From Spongiibacteraceae bacterium UBA5047 (lineage in GTDB: Bacteria; Pseudomonadota; Gammaproteobacteria; Pseudomonadales; Spongiibacteraceae): a stretch of 31,410 nt of DNA. Every line of letters starts with the position of its first letter. Positions within the stretch are counted from its first letter, which is position 1. The DNA is taken from the NCBI GenBank assembly GCA_002415025.1, contig DIBR01000047.1, positions 1 through 31,410 of the forward strand, given 5' to 3'. The translations under genes and the position numbers were made by a program. The notes beneath the pieces were generated by a model. The model had not been told where the DNA came from, did no database searches, and saw only the letters and a program-made list of their open reading frames with translations. Shown piece by piece: positions 1 through 7,363 of this stretch.

Positions 1-588
1 TTCTTCGATGTAGTGGGTGGTCAAAATAATGGTCACGCCGCGTTCGCGCAGCCCTCGCACCATCTCCCACATATCCCGCCGCAGCTCGACATCCACCCCC
101 GCGGTAGGCTCATCGAGAAACAGGATCTGCGGTTCGTGGGACAGCGCCTTGGCAATCATCACCCGGCGCTTCATGCCGCCGGACAGCTCCATCAGGCGCG
201 CATCACGCTTGTCCCACAGCGACAGATCGCGCAGCACCTTCTCAACAAACTGCGGGTTTGGCGGTTTGCCGAAGAGTCCGCGGCTGAAGGTAACGGTTGC
301 CCAGACGCTCTCAAATGACTCGGTAAACAACTCCTGCGGCACCAGGCCGATTAAAGCGCGAGCGGCGCGGAAGTCCTTTTGCACATCAAAACCATCGGCC
401 AGAATCTGGCCGGAAGTGGGGTTCACAATGCCGCAAATGGAGCCGATCAAGGTCGTCTTGCCGGCCCCGTTGGGACCCAGCAAGGCAAATATTTCACCGC
501 GCTTTATATCCAGATTGATATCACGCAACGCGACAAACCCTGAATCGTAGGTCTTGCCCAGCTGTTTAACCGAGATTATCGAACTCAC
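1..588 (-). CDS. ABC transporter ATP-binding protein (YadG type), C-terminus outside window
   Basis: The first 196 residues of an ABC ATPase are present; the rest lies before base 1. Walker A (GPNGAGKTT, about residues 38-46), a Q-loop (VPQE, about 83-86), the signature LSGGMKRR (about 135-142), Walker B running into LFLDEPTAGVD (about 156-166) and the H-loop TTH (about 190-192) are all intact. The pattern and spacing match YadG/DrrA-type ATPases that drive ABC-2 export permeases, so a membrane permease gene is expected just beyond the window edge. I chose the GTG start at 586-588 because a G-rich ribosome binding site (AAGGGGGG) lies 4-5 bases upstream and the protein begins at the usual distance from Walker A. 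The substrate cannot be told from the sequence. Confidence 0.9.
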   Translation of the reverse strand, partial: MSSIISVKQLGKTYDSGFVALRDINLDIKRGEIFALLGPNGAGKTTLIGSICGIVNPTSGQILADGFDVQKDFRAARALIGLVPQELFTESFESVWATVTFSRGLFGKPPNPQFVEKVLRDLSLWDKRDARLMELSGGMKRRVMIAKALSHEPQILFLDEPTAGVDVELRRDMWEMVRGLRERGVTIILTTHYIEE

Positions 589-852
589 CCGCCCCCCTTG
601 CACTCAAAGCCATGTGCGGCACAAAAAGGCAGCCATTGTAGCCGCGCCCCGTTTAACTTGCCGCATTGAGCACAAAAAAATCGACACCCTGACCCTTCAG
701 CCTCAGCCACAACATTTCGAGCGCAGTGCTAGCGGTGCTAAACAAGCCGCACTTTGCCGCCGCAGAGCGCTAAAATGGCCCTTCGTACAAATGCGCAAGG
801 CGCTCAGTTGGTTACCATGCAATTTTGATGTGCCAGATTTGTTCAACTAGGG

Positions 853-858
853 TAGAAT
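853..858 (+). promoter_or_regulatory. Putative -10 element of the tRNA-Arg promoter
   Basis: TAGAAT lies 12 bases upstream of the mature tRNA 5' end and is followed by a C-rich stretch (GCCCCGC), the GC-rich discriminator usual for stable-RNA promoters under stringent control. I see no convincing -35 hexamer at 16-18 bp. The rest of the 589-852 gap shows no gene. Confidence 0.45.
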
Positions 859-869
859 GCCCCGCTTCT

Positions 870-946
870 GCGCCCGTAGCTCAGCTGGATAGAGTAGGTG
901 GCTTCGAACCACTTGGTCGGGAGTTCGAATCTCTCCGGGCGCGCCA
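870..946 (+). tRNA. tRNA-Arg (anticodon UCG)
   Basis: The 77-nt cloverleaf is complete. The acceptor stem GCGCCCG (870-876) pairs with CGGGCGC (936-942), followed by discriminator G and an encoded CCA (944-946). The anticodon stem GGTGG/CCACT encloses the loop CTTCGAA, giving anticodon TCG at 904-906, which reads CGA-family arginine codons. The T-arm GGGAGTTCGAATCTCTCC is intact. Pseudomonads carry a very similar tRNA-Arg(UCG), while E. coli lacks this isoacceptor. No integrase gene or duplicated tRNA 3' end is visible nearby. Confidence 0.96.
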
Positions 947-951
947 ATTCC

Positions 952-975
952 TTATGGTCCCCTGCGGGGCCATAA
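952..975 (+). terminator. Hairpin downstream of tRNA-Arg
   Basis: TTATGG-T-CCCC pairs with GGGG-CCATAA around a TGC loop, giving ten base pairs with one bulged T, six bases after the CCA end. No clear U-tract follows, so it may be a processing or weak termination structure rather than a canonical terminator. Confidence 0.5.
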
Positions 976-1026
976 ATCCCGGGTAAAACCCAGAGTAAAT
1001 TGACGGTGATGCAAGCCGCGTCTGAA

Positions 1027-1470
1027 TCAGGCGGCTCGCTCGCAGACCTCTTTTAGCGATGACAGCTGCTCGCTAAAGCGTAATTTGTCGACCGGCTGCT
1101 GAACAAACAGCCGCGCGCCCAGCTTGTCAGCAAGACGCTTTTCACTCTCACGAGCAGATCCCGACAGCAATACAAAGGGGATGCGCTTACTCAGCTTGTG
1201 GCGCCTGGCGATGCGCAACACACGAAAACTGCACACCGCTGAGCTCTCATCAGAAAACAGCACAAGGTCGGGTTCCGGGTACAGCGACCGGTCAGCGTAC
1301 TGACCGCTTCGCATAAGGTACTTGAGCAATTCCCGCCCATCTGGCACCCAGTATTCGCGAAAGCCCGGAACAATGCTGTTGATCACGCCGTTAAGCGCCA
1401 CAATGTCACTGACGCAATCCGCCGTCATCAGCACGAGAAAGGGTTTGTTATTGGTGGGGCTCTCAAACAT
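1027..1470 (-). CDS. Degenerate (pseudo-)receiver domain protein
   Basis: This protein of about 147 residues has the fold pattern of a stand-alone response-regulator receiver domain: a beta-1 strand (KPFLVLMTAD), beta-3 (PDLVLF), beta-4 (RIPFVLLSG) and a final VQQPVD segment where active receivers read V.KP.D. The key residues are changed. The position of the phospho-accepting Asp after PDLVLF is Ser (with an Asp one residue later), the conserved Lys is Gln, and the N-terminal acidic pair is not clear. It is therefore probably a phosphorylation-independent protein-interaction module. The start used is the ATG at 1470; an in-frame GTG at 1506 would add 12 residues, and neither has a strong ribosome binding site. 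It is divergent from csrA. Confidence 0.75.
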   Translation of the reverse strand: MFESPTNNKPFLVLMTADCVSDIVALNGVINSIVPGFREYWVPDGRELLKYLMRSGQYADRSLYPEPDLVLFSDESSAVCSFRVLRIARRHKLSKRIPFVLLSGSARESEKRLADKLGARLFVQQPVDKLRFSEQLSSLKEVCERAA

Positions 1471-1737
1471 AGTATGGCTCAGGGTCAGACGGCTGAATCC
1501 ATTCACCCAAGGCTCGTCTCAGAGCTTTTTATTAGCGCTTATCAGCACGGGCGATTCTATACGTACATCACCGTATGGCGAGCGCACCACGACCATTCCA
1601 GGTCGCCCTTGCGCCGGAACCAGCGGATTTCTGCCTGACCACCACTGCCATGCTATTTAGTAGCAACTGCGGTAGAATTCGGGGAATTTGAGTTTGCGCG
1701 CGATGGCGAGGTAGCGTCACTTGCGGGGGGAGGAGCC

Positions 1738-1914
1738 ATGCTAGTACTCAACAGAACACCCGGCCAGGTGTTTACCATCGGCGACGATATTCGTATCACG
1801 ATAGTGGCCGTCAACGGTAAAAACGTCCGTGTCGGTATCGACGCGCCCCGTGATGTCACAGTTCTGCGTGCCGAGCTTGAGAAACGCGAGGAGAACCGAG
1901 GTCCGGAGGAATAA
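1738..1914 (+). CDS. csrA: CsrA/RsmA-family carbon storage regulator (divergent paralogue)
   Basis: A 58-residue protein with the CsrA architecture: N-terminal MLVLNR, the IGDDI turn, a VRVGIDAP strand, the TVLRAEL segment containing the RNA-contacting Arg at about position 44, and an acidic C-terminal tail. CsrA dimers bind GGA motifs in mRNA leaders and control translation or stability. It departs from the housekeeping protein: N-terminal residues 5-10 read NRTPGQ where MLILTRRVGE is usual, so one of the conserved arginines is lost. That suggests a second CsrA copy rather than the main one. A strong AGGAG lies 4 bases before the ATG. The gene ends 9 bases before the convergent secreted-protein gene. 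Confidence 0.9.
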   Translation: MLVLNRTPGQVFTIGDDIRITIVAVNGKNVRVGIDAPRDVTVLRAELEKREENRGPEE

Positions 1915-1923
1915 ATACCCCGG

Positions 1924-3012
1924 CTACTCCGTAAAAAAGACTTCCAGCCGGAAGGTCACGCTGGGTTCGGCGCTCCAGTTGAGCTCCCTTGGGTAAAAAA
2001 CTTCCGGCGAAATACCCAAATATACCCAATCCTTGTAGAGCTGATAGTCCCAACCCAGCCCATAGAAAACGCCATTGACTCGCGGCACCGGCTGGCTCGC
2101 GCCCACCGCCCCCACTCTATAGTGCAACGCTGCGCGATCTGAATAAATGCGGCTGACCGTGTACACATGAGCAAATTCGTAGACGTTAAACTCGTCTTTA
2201 AACTCGGCTTCCGACCACACACGAAAAATATACACATCGGCAAAGGGCTTGGACACGGTCAAGTCGGTTGACTCACCCCAGCGCTCCTCATCATCGAAAT
2301 ACTCGACCTCCTGACGGAACTCGGTGTGCCAATCGCGGTTATTCTCCTCTCCCCACTCGCGCTTTATCTTGAACTTTACGTAGGGAACGAGGTTATCCCG
2401 CAATCTGACGCCACCGCTGAATTTTCGACGCCATTTCCGGTCTTTCTTGTCCGGGCTGAATTCAATACCCGACACAGAGCTTTCTCGCTTTATCCGTTCG
2501 CCCGTTGATACTTCACGAATCCGCTCTTCGACGGTGTTGTCTTCATCCGAGTTGAAAAACAGCTTCAGTTTCTTTTCCGTATTGGGCAGATCAACCCGCA
2601 CCCGCACGCGCGCATCGCTCTCAGCCTCACCCGCATTAAAAAAGCTTTGTCGCAATTGCAGCCTGAGCTGGCTATCGTTTTCCATATCGTCGGCGGAAGG
2701 GTCGGTAAAATACCGGTCAAGGCCGCGCCACATGCCAACGTAGTGGCGGGATAACCAGTTGCGCCGAGCCTCCATTTGCTCAAGCCCCCAGATCATCAGG
2801 CTCGTTTCTTCCTCATCAGCCGCATCTCCCGCCTCCTTGCCCGGAGGTTGCCGTTTACCAAAGCCTATTTCATCGCTCTCGGTAACCAGCTCAACATCGT
2901 CTGCATAGAGGGCGGAAGCCGACAGCAAAGCCCAAACCAACCAGACCGACAGCCCGTATCGCCCAAAATGCGGGCGCAGGTGTCGAGGGTTTGGGGATGG
3001 GCGTAACAGCAT
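1924..3012 (-). CDS. Secreted, beta-strand-rich protein of unknown function (probable outer membrane)
   Basis: A protein of about 362 residues that I do not recognise. An N-terminal hydrophobic segment (LSVWLVWALLSASALYA) looks like a signal peptide, cleaved before DDVEL. The mature part begins with an acidic, charged region and continues with many alternating aromatic and charged strands (for example VPYVKFKIKREW and YLGISPEVFY), ending in RLEVFFTE. Such alternation and aromatic content fit an outer-membrane beta-barrel. There is no lipobox. The start used is ATG 3012, with a GGA five bases upstream; a GTG at 3039 would lengthen the n-region by nine residues. It shares its strand with the chalcone-isomerase-like gene about 90 bp upstream and could be cotranscribed with it. 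Confidence 0.7.
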   Translation of the reverse strand: MLLRPSPNPRHLRPHFGRYGLSVWLVWALLSASALYADDVELVTESDEIGFGKRQPPGKEAGDAADEEETSLMIWGLEQMEARRNWLSRHYVGMWRGLDRYFTDPSADDMENDSQLRLQLRQSFFNAGEAESDARVRVRVDLPNTEKKLKLFFNSDEDNTVEERIREVSTGERIKRESSVSGIEFSPDKKDRKWRRKFSGGVRLRDNLVPYVKFKIKREWGEENNRDWHTEFRQEVEYFDDEERWGESTDLTVSKPFADVYIFRVWSEAEFKDEFNVYEFAHVYTVSRIYSDRAALHYRVGAVGASQPVPRVNGVFYGLGWDYQLYKDWVYLGISPEVFYPRELNWSAEPSVTFRLEVFFTE

Positions 3013-3101
3013 AAGCTTCCGGCTCGCTTTTTGAGCCACTATACCGTGCCATTCTCCCGCCGACTAACCCGCATTTGCACTTATCGCGCTAGCGCAATCC
3101 G

Positions 3102-3671
3102 CTATTTGTCCGAGCGCCAGCTTTCCAGCAGCTCATCACGTTGGGACTCACTTACCGCAGCGCGCCCCAACCACAAGCTAAGCACAATCGCCGACGCCTC
3201 TCTGGAGGCCATCGAGCCCTGTACCTCGCCGTTCAGGGCCAGAGTCAGGCCGCTATCCGGCAACCAGTAAACCGCATAGCGATCACCTTTTTGCACAGCC
3301 CGCAGCCAACCACAAAAGGTATCAATACCCTCACTGTTAGCTGCCAGCACGTCGGCTGGCCAGTTGTCTTCCAGCAAGTCTCGCGACATTTTCTCAAATC
3401 GCTCGGCAGATACAGACAGCCCGTACTCAATAGTCAAATACTTGCTATAGGCAGGGTCGAGAATATCGCCGCTCTCCGGCTGCGACTGGGAAGGGTCAAT
3501 ATAGAGCGCTACATCGGTAATGCGCTTCCAAAGCACGGAATACCGTGCCTCGTTCACTTTCGACAAGGTGTGGCCATTCACATCCAGGGAAGCAGGGAAG
3601 GTTTCAGCGGTCACCCCGGAGATCAGGGAGAGCATCAAAGCCGCACAATAAGTTCCAAATCTCACACTCAT
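3102..3671 (-). CDS. Chalcone isomerase-like domain protein, periplasmic
   Basis: A 189-residue protein with a signal peptide (MSVRFGTYCAALMLSLISG, cut near VTA/ETF). The mature domain resembles the bacterial chalcone-isomerase-like family (Chalcone_3): FPASLDVNGHTL near the start, the RYSVLWKRITDVALYID strand-helix pair, then a KYLTIEYG strand and a C-terminal WLG segment. These bacterial proteins are not flavonoid enzymes; members often sit beside the FAD oxidase/DUF1365/CFA genes found just across the divergent promoter here, which suggests a shared lipid or membrane-stress role. Start: ATG 3671 follows AAAGGAGA almost directly; the in-frame GTG at 3665 has better spacing from GGAG and may be the real start. 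Confidence 0.8.
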   Translation of the reverse strand: MSVRFGTYCAALMLSLISGVTAETFPASLDVNGHTLSKVNEARYSVLWKRITDVALYIDPSQSQPESGDILDPAYSKYLTIEYGLSVSAERFEKMSRDLLEDNWPADVLAANSEGIDTFCGWLRAVQKGDRYAVYWLPDSGLTLALNGEVQGSMASREASAIVLSLWLGRAAVSESQRDELLESWRSDK

Positions 3672-3725
3672 TCTCCTTTGTGTAGCAGGTCGGTCACTCT
3701 TGAGCCGCACCAGCCCGCCAAAGCC

Positions 3726-3753
3726 TGTACGGAATTGTTCAACCCCCGGATCT
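3726..3753 (-). promoter_or_regulatory. Putative ECF11 (RpoE/ChrR-type) promoter for the chalcone-isomerase-like gene
   Basis: Read on the minus strand, AGATCC (3753-3748) is followed after exactly 16 bases by CGTACA (3731-3726). The layout mirrors the plus-strand promoter next to it, with the same 16-base spacer and the same GATCC and CGTA cores. The -35 differs by one base from the TGATCC form. The start codon lies about 55 bases downstream of the -10 element. Confidence 0.5.
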
Positions 3754-3757
3754 CAAC

Positions 3758-3785
3758 TGATCCATCTGCCCTCGGGCTGCGTAAA
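3758..3785 (+). promoter_or_regulatory. Putative ECF11 (RpoE/ChrR-type) promoter for the amine oxidase-DUF1365-CFA operon
   Basis: TGATCC (3758-3763), a 16-base spacer, then CGTAAA (3780-3785), 72 bases before the start codon. From family knowledge, group ECF11 sigma factors (the Rhodobacter RpoE released by ChrR under singlet-oxygen stress) use promoters with a TGATCC-like -35 and a CGTA-containing -10, and their regulons include homologues of the downstream operon. No rpoE or chrR gene is in this window. Confidence 0.6.
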
Positions 3786-3857
3786 GGGGCTACAACCGCA
3801 GCAAGGTGCGCAAGCGCCAGCCTGGCTGCAATTCAGCAATAACGAGAAGGAAAGATC

Positions 3858-5198
3858 ATGGCAGGTCAGCCGCTAAATGTCGCCGTCGTCGGCACCGGAA
3901 TCTCCGGCCTCAGCGCTGCCTGGCTGCTGAGCAAAAACCACCGGGTCACCGTATTCGAACGCGACAGCCGTCTGGGCGGCCATAGCAATACCGTTGAATT
4001 CAACAGCAGCGTCGGCCGCATCCCCGTCGACACGGGGTTTATTGTCTTCAACAAACCCTGCTACCCCAACCTCGTTAATCTCTTTGAAACACTGGGCGTT
4101 GCATACCAGGCAACTGACATGTCCTTTGGCATTTCTATCGACGATGGTCGCCTGGAATACGCGGGCGCCGACAGCCTGAGACCATTGTTCGCACAAAAGC
4201 GAAACCTTTTCAGACCCAGATTCTGGAGCATGATCCGGGACCTGCTGCGCTTTTATCGCGAAAGCGCCGATTGGCTAGACACTCTGGATGAAGACACAAC
4301 ATTAGGCGAATTGCTAACCCGGGAGGGCTTCGGTCCGGGACTTCGCGATGACCACCTTATTCCAATGGGTGCGGCCATCTGGTCAACACCCGCAGACCAG
4401 ATGCTGAATTATCCGGCTCGCTCGTTCCTGCGTTTTTGCAACAACCACGGCTTGCTGCAGGTGAACGGGCGGCCCCAGTGGCAAACAGTCGTTGGCGGTT
4501 CCAGAGAATATGTCAGCCGACTCGCCGAGCCATTTCAGGATAATGTGCAACTCAACTGCGGCATTCAGAAGATCAACCGCCACGCCGGTGGCGTCACGCT
4601 AACGGACGACAATAGTCGCGAATGGTCCTTTGACCATGTGGTGTTGGCCAGCCACGCCGATCAGTCCCTCGCCATGCTCGCTGACCCCAGCGCGGAGGAA
4701 ACCCGGCTCTTGTCGAAATTTCGCTATGAACCCAATACCGCATACCTTCACAGCGACCCCCTGCTAATGCCCCGGCGCAAGAAAGCCTGGGGGAGCTGGT
4801 CCTATTTAAGCAGCCAGCAACAGCGCGACAACAAGGTGGCCGTTAGCTATTGGATGAACCAGCTACAACACCTGGAGGCACCTGAGCCGGTTTTGGTCAC
4901 CCTAAACCCCTGGCGATTGCCGCGCGCGCATCTTATGCATCAACAATTTGAATACCAGCACCCGGTATTTGACCGGGAAGCGCTGAACGCCCAATCCCGG
5001 TTGTGGTCTTTGCAGGGGCAGAATCATACCTGGTTCTGCGGCAGCTATTTTGGCCATGGCTTTCATGAAGACGGTCTGCAGGCCGGGCTTGCCGTTGCCG
5101 AGGCACTGGGCGGAGAAGCGCGCCCCTGGGTACTCGACAACCCGAATAGCCGCATTACCGTGCACGACATAGACGCGACGCAAGAGCGTGCAGCCTGA
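3858..5198 (+). CDS. FAD-dependent amine oxidase / flavin oxidoreductase
   Basis: A 446-residue flavoprotein. The N-terminal dinucleotide-binding motif VVGTGISGLSAAWLL, with FERDSRLGGHSNTV following, and the C-terminal FAD-contact region (FCGSYFGHGFHEDGLQAG) are those of the NAD(P)-binding/amine-oxidase family often called COG2907. It forms a tight operon with DUF1365 (ATG overlaps this gene's TGA by one base) and a CFA-synthase-like methyltransferase, an arrangement seen in RpoE/ChrR photo-oxidative stress regulons. The likely role is oxidation or desaturation of a modified membrane fatty acid; the substrate is inferred only from context. GAAGGAAA upstream of ATG 3858 is the ribosome binding site. 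An ECF11-like promoter precedes it. Confidence 0.88.
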   Translation: MAGQPLNVAVVGTGISGLSAAWLLSKNHRVTVFERDSRLGGHSNTVEFNSSVGRIPVDTGFIVFNKPCYPNLVNLFETLGVAYQATDMSFGISIDDGRLEYAGADSLRPLFAQKRNLFRPRFWSMIRDLLRFYRESADWLDTLDEDTTLGELLTREGFGPGLRDDHLIPMGAAIWSTPADQMLNYPARSFLRFCNNHGLLQVNGRPQWQTVVGGSREYVSRLAEPFQDNVQLNCGIQKINRHAGGVTLTDDNSREWSFDHVVLASHADQSLAMLADPSAEETRLLSKFRYEPNTAYLHSDPLLMPRRKKAWGSWSYLSSQQQRDNKVAVSYWMNQLQHLEAPEPVLVTLNPWRLPRAHLMHQQFEYQHPVFDREALNAQSRLWSLQGQNHTWFCGSYFGHGFHEDGLQAGLAVAEALGGEARPWVLDNPNSRITVHDIDATQERAA

Positions 5199-5992
5199 TG
5201 AAAGCCGGCAGTCCTCACTTGCATTCAGCCATCTACGCGGGGCAGGTCATGCATCACAGGCTCAGACCCAAGCGCCACCGTTTCGCGTACCGGGTCAGCT
5301 CCTTTTTGTTTGATCTCGATGAACTGGAGACACTGGCCGAACGCAACCGCTGGTTTTCGCTTAACCGCTTCAATCTGTTCAGCTTCTGTTTTCGCGACGT
5401 TGGCGCAGGGCTAGACCAGCACCCCCGTGAATACCTGCAATCGCTCCTGAGCGGTCAAGGCATTAACACGCCGCTGCAGCGCGCCAGCCTGCTCTGCTAT
5501 CCGCGCATTCTGGGTTACGCCTTTAATCCGCTGGCAGTCTACTTTTGCTACGACAGCAACGACGCCATCTTTGCCATCGTTTACGAAGTCAGCAACACCT
5601 TTGGTGAACGACACAGCTACCTGATACCTCTGGCGGAGCCGCGTACCGGTAGCCGCCCCATTCACCAACACAGCGACAAGCAGTTTTATGTGTCGCCATT
5701 TATGAGCATGGAGCAACGCTATCATTTTCGGGTGAATCCGCCCGGCCAGCAGATAACGCTCGCCATACGCCAGTTCGAAAACGAGCAGCCAATGTTGACT
5801 GCCATGTTCCAGGGCGAGCATAGACCCTTCACAGATCGCCAGTTGCTGAAAACGTTTTTCGCGCTGCCGCTTATGACACTGAAGGTAACCGCTGCCATTC
5901 ACTGGGAAGCCCTAAAACTCTTTATCAAAGGAGTTCGCTTACATGCCCGCACACCTGCGGGCAAGTTCGGACTCAGCGTTCAAGACAACTGA
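5198..5992 (+). CDS. DUF1365 family protein
   Basis: A 264-residue protein of the DUF1365 family, recognised from its opening (SAIYAGQVMHHRLRPKRHRF), the FLFDLDEL segment, the LLCYPRILGYAFNPLAVYFC block at about residues 98-117 and YEVSNTFGERHSY. Family members almost always stand between an FAD amine oxidase and a CFA-type methyltransferase, as here; the biochemical role is not established, but a part in fatty-acid modification follows from the constant linkage. The start codon overlaps the upstream stop (TGATG), indicating translational coupling. No signal peptide is seen; the basic N-terminal half suggests a peripheral membrane or lipid-binding location, which is inference. Confidence 0.88.
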   Translation: MKAGSPHLHSAIYAGQVMHHRLRPKRHRFAYRVSSFLFDLDELETLAERNRWFSLNRFNLFSFCFRDVGAGLDQHPREYLQSLLSGQGINTPLQRASLLCYPRILGYAFNPLAVYFCYDSNDAIFAIVYEVSNTFGERHSYLIPLAEPRTGSRPIHQHSDKQFYVSPFMSMEQRYHFRVNPPGQQITLAIRQFENEQPMLTAMFQGEHRPFTDRQLLKTFFALPLMTLKVTAAIHWEALKLFIKGVRLHARTPAGKFGLSVQDN

Positions 5993-6025
5993 TTTTACTG
6001 TAGACAGAACTGCTAAGGACTCACT

Positions 6026-7255
6026 ATGCAAACGCAATCACTGGGCGTTTCCCGCAACTCGACAAGCCCCAAAGCCGCTCCCCGCTGGCTGCGGCGCTTG
6101 CTGCGCCCTCTCACTCAGGCTGGCGAAGGGCTCCTCACGCTGCAGCTTCCCTCCGGTGAGATACTGGAGTTTGGCAATGACAACGGCTTGCTGCACGCCA
6201 CCGTAGAGATCCGCCGCTGGCGCGCACTCAGACGCGCCCTGACCGGCGGCAGTCTGGGCTGGTCTGAAAGCTACCTCGACGGCGACTGGGAATCTGCCGA
6301 TATTACCGCGCTGGTGAAATGGGCGTTGGCCAACGAAGACAGCATGTCAGGCTTGCTCGACAGCGGCTGGTTGAAGCGCATTGCCGGACGCCTGCGCCAC
6401 CGCCGCAACGCGAACAGCAAACACGGCAGCCGCAAGAACATTGCTTTTCACTACGACCTGGGCAACGAGTTCTATCAACTGTGGCTTGACCCCAGCATGA
6501 CCTATTCGTCTGCACTCTATAGCGATTCAAACCAGTCTCTGGAACAAGCTCAGGGCGCAAAATATCAGTACATTCTCGATCAACTGGATATTGCCAAAGA
6601 CTCTCGCGTACTCGAAATTGGCTGCGGCTGGGGCGGCTTTGCCGAGCACCTGTGCTCCAACACTCAAGCCAGCGTTGAGGGCGTTACCCTGTCGCGGGAA
6701 CAACTGCAATTTGCCGAGAAAAGAATTACCGGCGCCGGCTTGCAGGAACGTGCCTCGTTTTCGCTCACCGATTACCGCGATACCCGGGGCGAGTACGACA
6801 ATATTGTCTCAATTGAAATGCTTGAAGCCGTTGGCCAGGAATATTGGCCATCATATTTCCAGACCGTATACAAACGCCTGAAGCCGGGCGGCAGCGCCGC
6901 CATACAGGTCATTACCATTGACGAAGAACGCTTTGAGTCTTATTGCGACGACCCGGACTTTATCCAGACGTATATCTTCCCCGGCGGCATGCTCCCGAGC
7001 ATTGAGCGCCTGAAAGCAGAAGTGGCAAAAGTGGGCCTCAATTGGAAACACGAGATCAGCTTCGGCCATAGCTATGCGCGCACACTGGCGGAGTGGAACC
7101 GGAGTTTTAGCGCGCAGTGGGACAAAATCCAACCACTGGGTTTTGATGAACGCTTCAAACGGATGTGGCGCTACTATCTCGAATACTGCGAGGGCGGATT
7201 TTTAGCCGGCAGCATTGACGTGTACCAGATTTTTCTGGAAAAGCCGGCGAGCTGA
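6026..7255 (+). CDS. Cyclopropane-fatty-acyl-phospholipid synthase family SAM methyltransferase
   Basis: A 409-residue protein, slightly longer than E. coli Cfa (382). It has the CFA N-terminal lobe, the FHYDLGNEFYQLWLDPSMTYS entry to the catalytic domain, the SAM motif VLEIGCGWGGFAEHL (about residues 195-209), PGGMLPS and the C-terminal YYLEYCEGGF containing the conserved Cys. Where true cyclopropane synthases read MFEHVG, this one has MLEAVGQEYW, the pattern of the subgroup encoded beside amine oxidase and DUF1365. It may therefore make a methylated or other modified acyl chain (relatives act in furan fatty acid synthesis) rather than a plain cyclopropane. The gap to DUF1365 is 33 bp; AAGGA precedes the ATG. 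Confidence 0.88.
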   Translation: MQTQSLGVSRNSTSPKAAPRWLRRLLRPLTQAGEGLLTLQLPSGEILEFGNDNGLLHATVEIRRWRALRRALTGGSLGWSESYLDGDWESADITALVKWALANEDSMSGLLDSGWLKRIAGRLRHRRNANSKHGSRKNIAFHYDLGNEFYQLWLDPSMTYSSALYSDSNQSLEQAQGAKYQYILDQLDIAKDSRVLEIGCGWGGFAEHLCSNTQASVEGVTLSREQLQFAEKRITGAGLQERASFSLTDYRDTRGEYDNIVSIEMLEAVGQEYWPSYFQTVYKRLKPGGSAAIQVITIDEERFESYCDDPDFIQTYIFPGGMLPSIERLKAEVAKVGLNWKHEISFGHSYARTLAEWNRSFSAQWDKIQPLGFDERFKRMWRYYLEYCEGGFLAGSIDVYQIFLEKPAS

Positions 7256-7305
7256 GTCTTCCGAAGGCGCGTGGCCGGCGAATATACAGGCATTGACCTG
7301 AGTCT

Positions 7306-7336
7306 GTAGGCCGGAATAAGCGCAGCGGTTCCGGCA
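7306..7336 (+). repeat. REP-like element, family B, single copy
   Basis: GTAGGCCGGAATAAGCGCAG continues to CGGTTCCGGCA; GCCGGAA (7310-7316) and TTCCGGC (7329-7335) form a hairpin. The same GTAGGCC...AAGCGCAGCG unit occurs at 23279 and, inverted, near 20302. It lies between the convergent CFA-like and WS/DGAT genes. Confidence 0.65.
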
Positions 7337-7344
7337 GAAAGCCC

Positions 7345-7360
7345 GCGCCGCATGCGGCGC
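7345..7360. terminator. Perfect 16-nt GC palindrome between convergent genes
   Basis: GCGCCGCATGCGGCGC is fully self-complementary and sits 3 bases beyond the end of the WS/DGAT gene, which is convergent with the CFA-like gene. No T-run follows in either direction, so factor-independent termination is uncertain; it could protect mRNA 3' ends. Confidence 0.4.
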
Positions 7361-7363
7361 CAA

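Noticed and set aside
554..850. 98-codon plus-strand frame in the gap before the tRNA
   Set aside because: No ribosome binding site, low-complexity composition and overlap with the start of the ABC ATPase gene; no family resemblance.
870..946. tRNA-Arg as an integration site of a genomic island
   Set aside because: No integrase, no repeat of the tRNA 3' end and ordinary chromosomal genes on both sides.
3141..3842. Long plus-strand open frame (233 codons)
   Set aside because: It lies opposite the chalcone-isomerase-like gene, runs through the divergent promoter region, has no ribosome binding site and no recognisable domain; it mirrors codon bias of the real gene.
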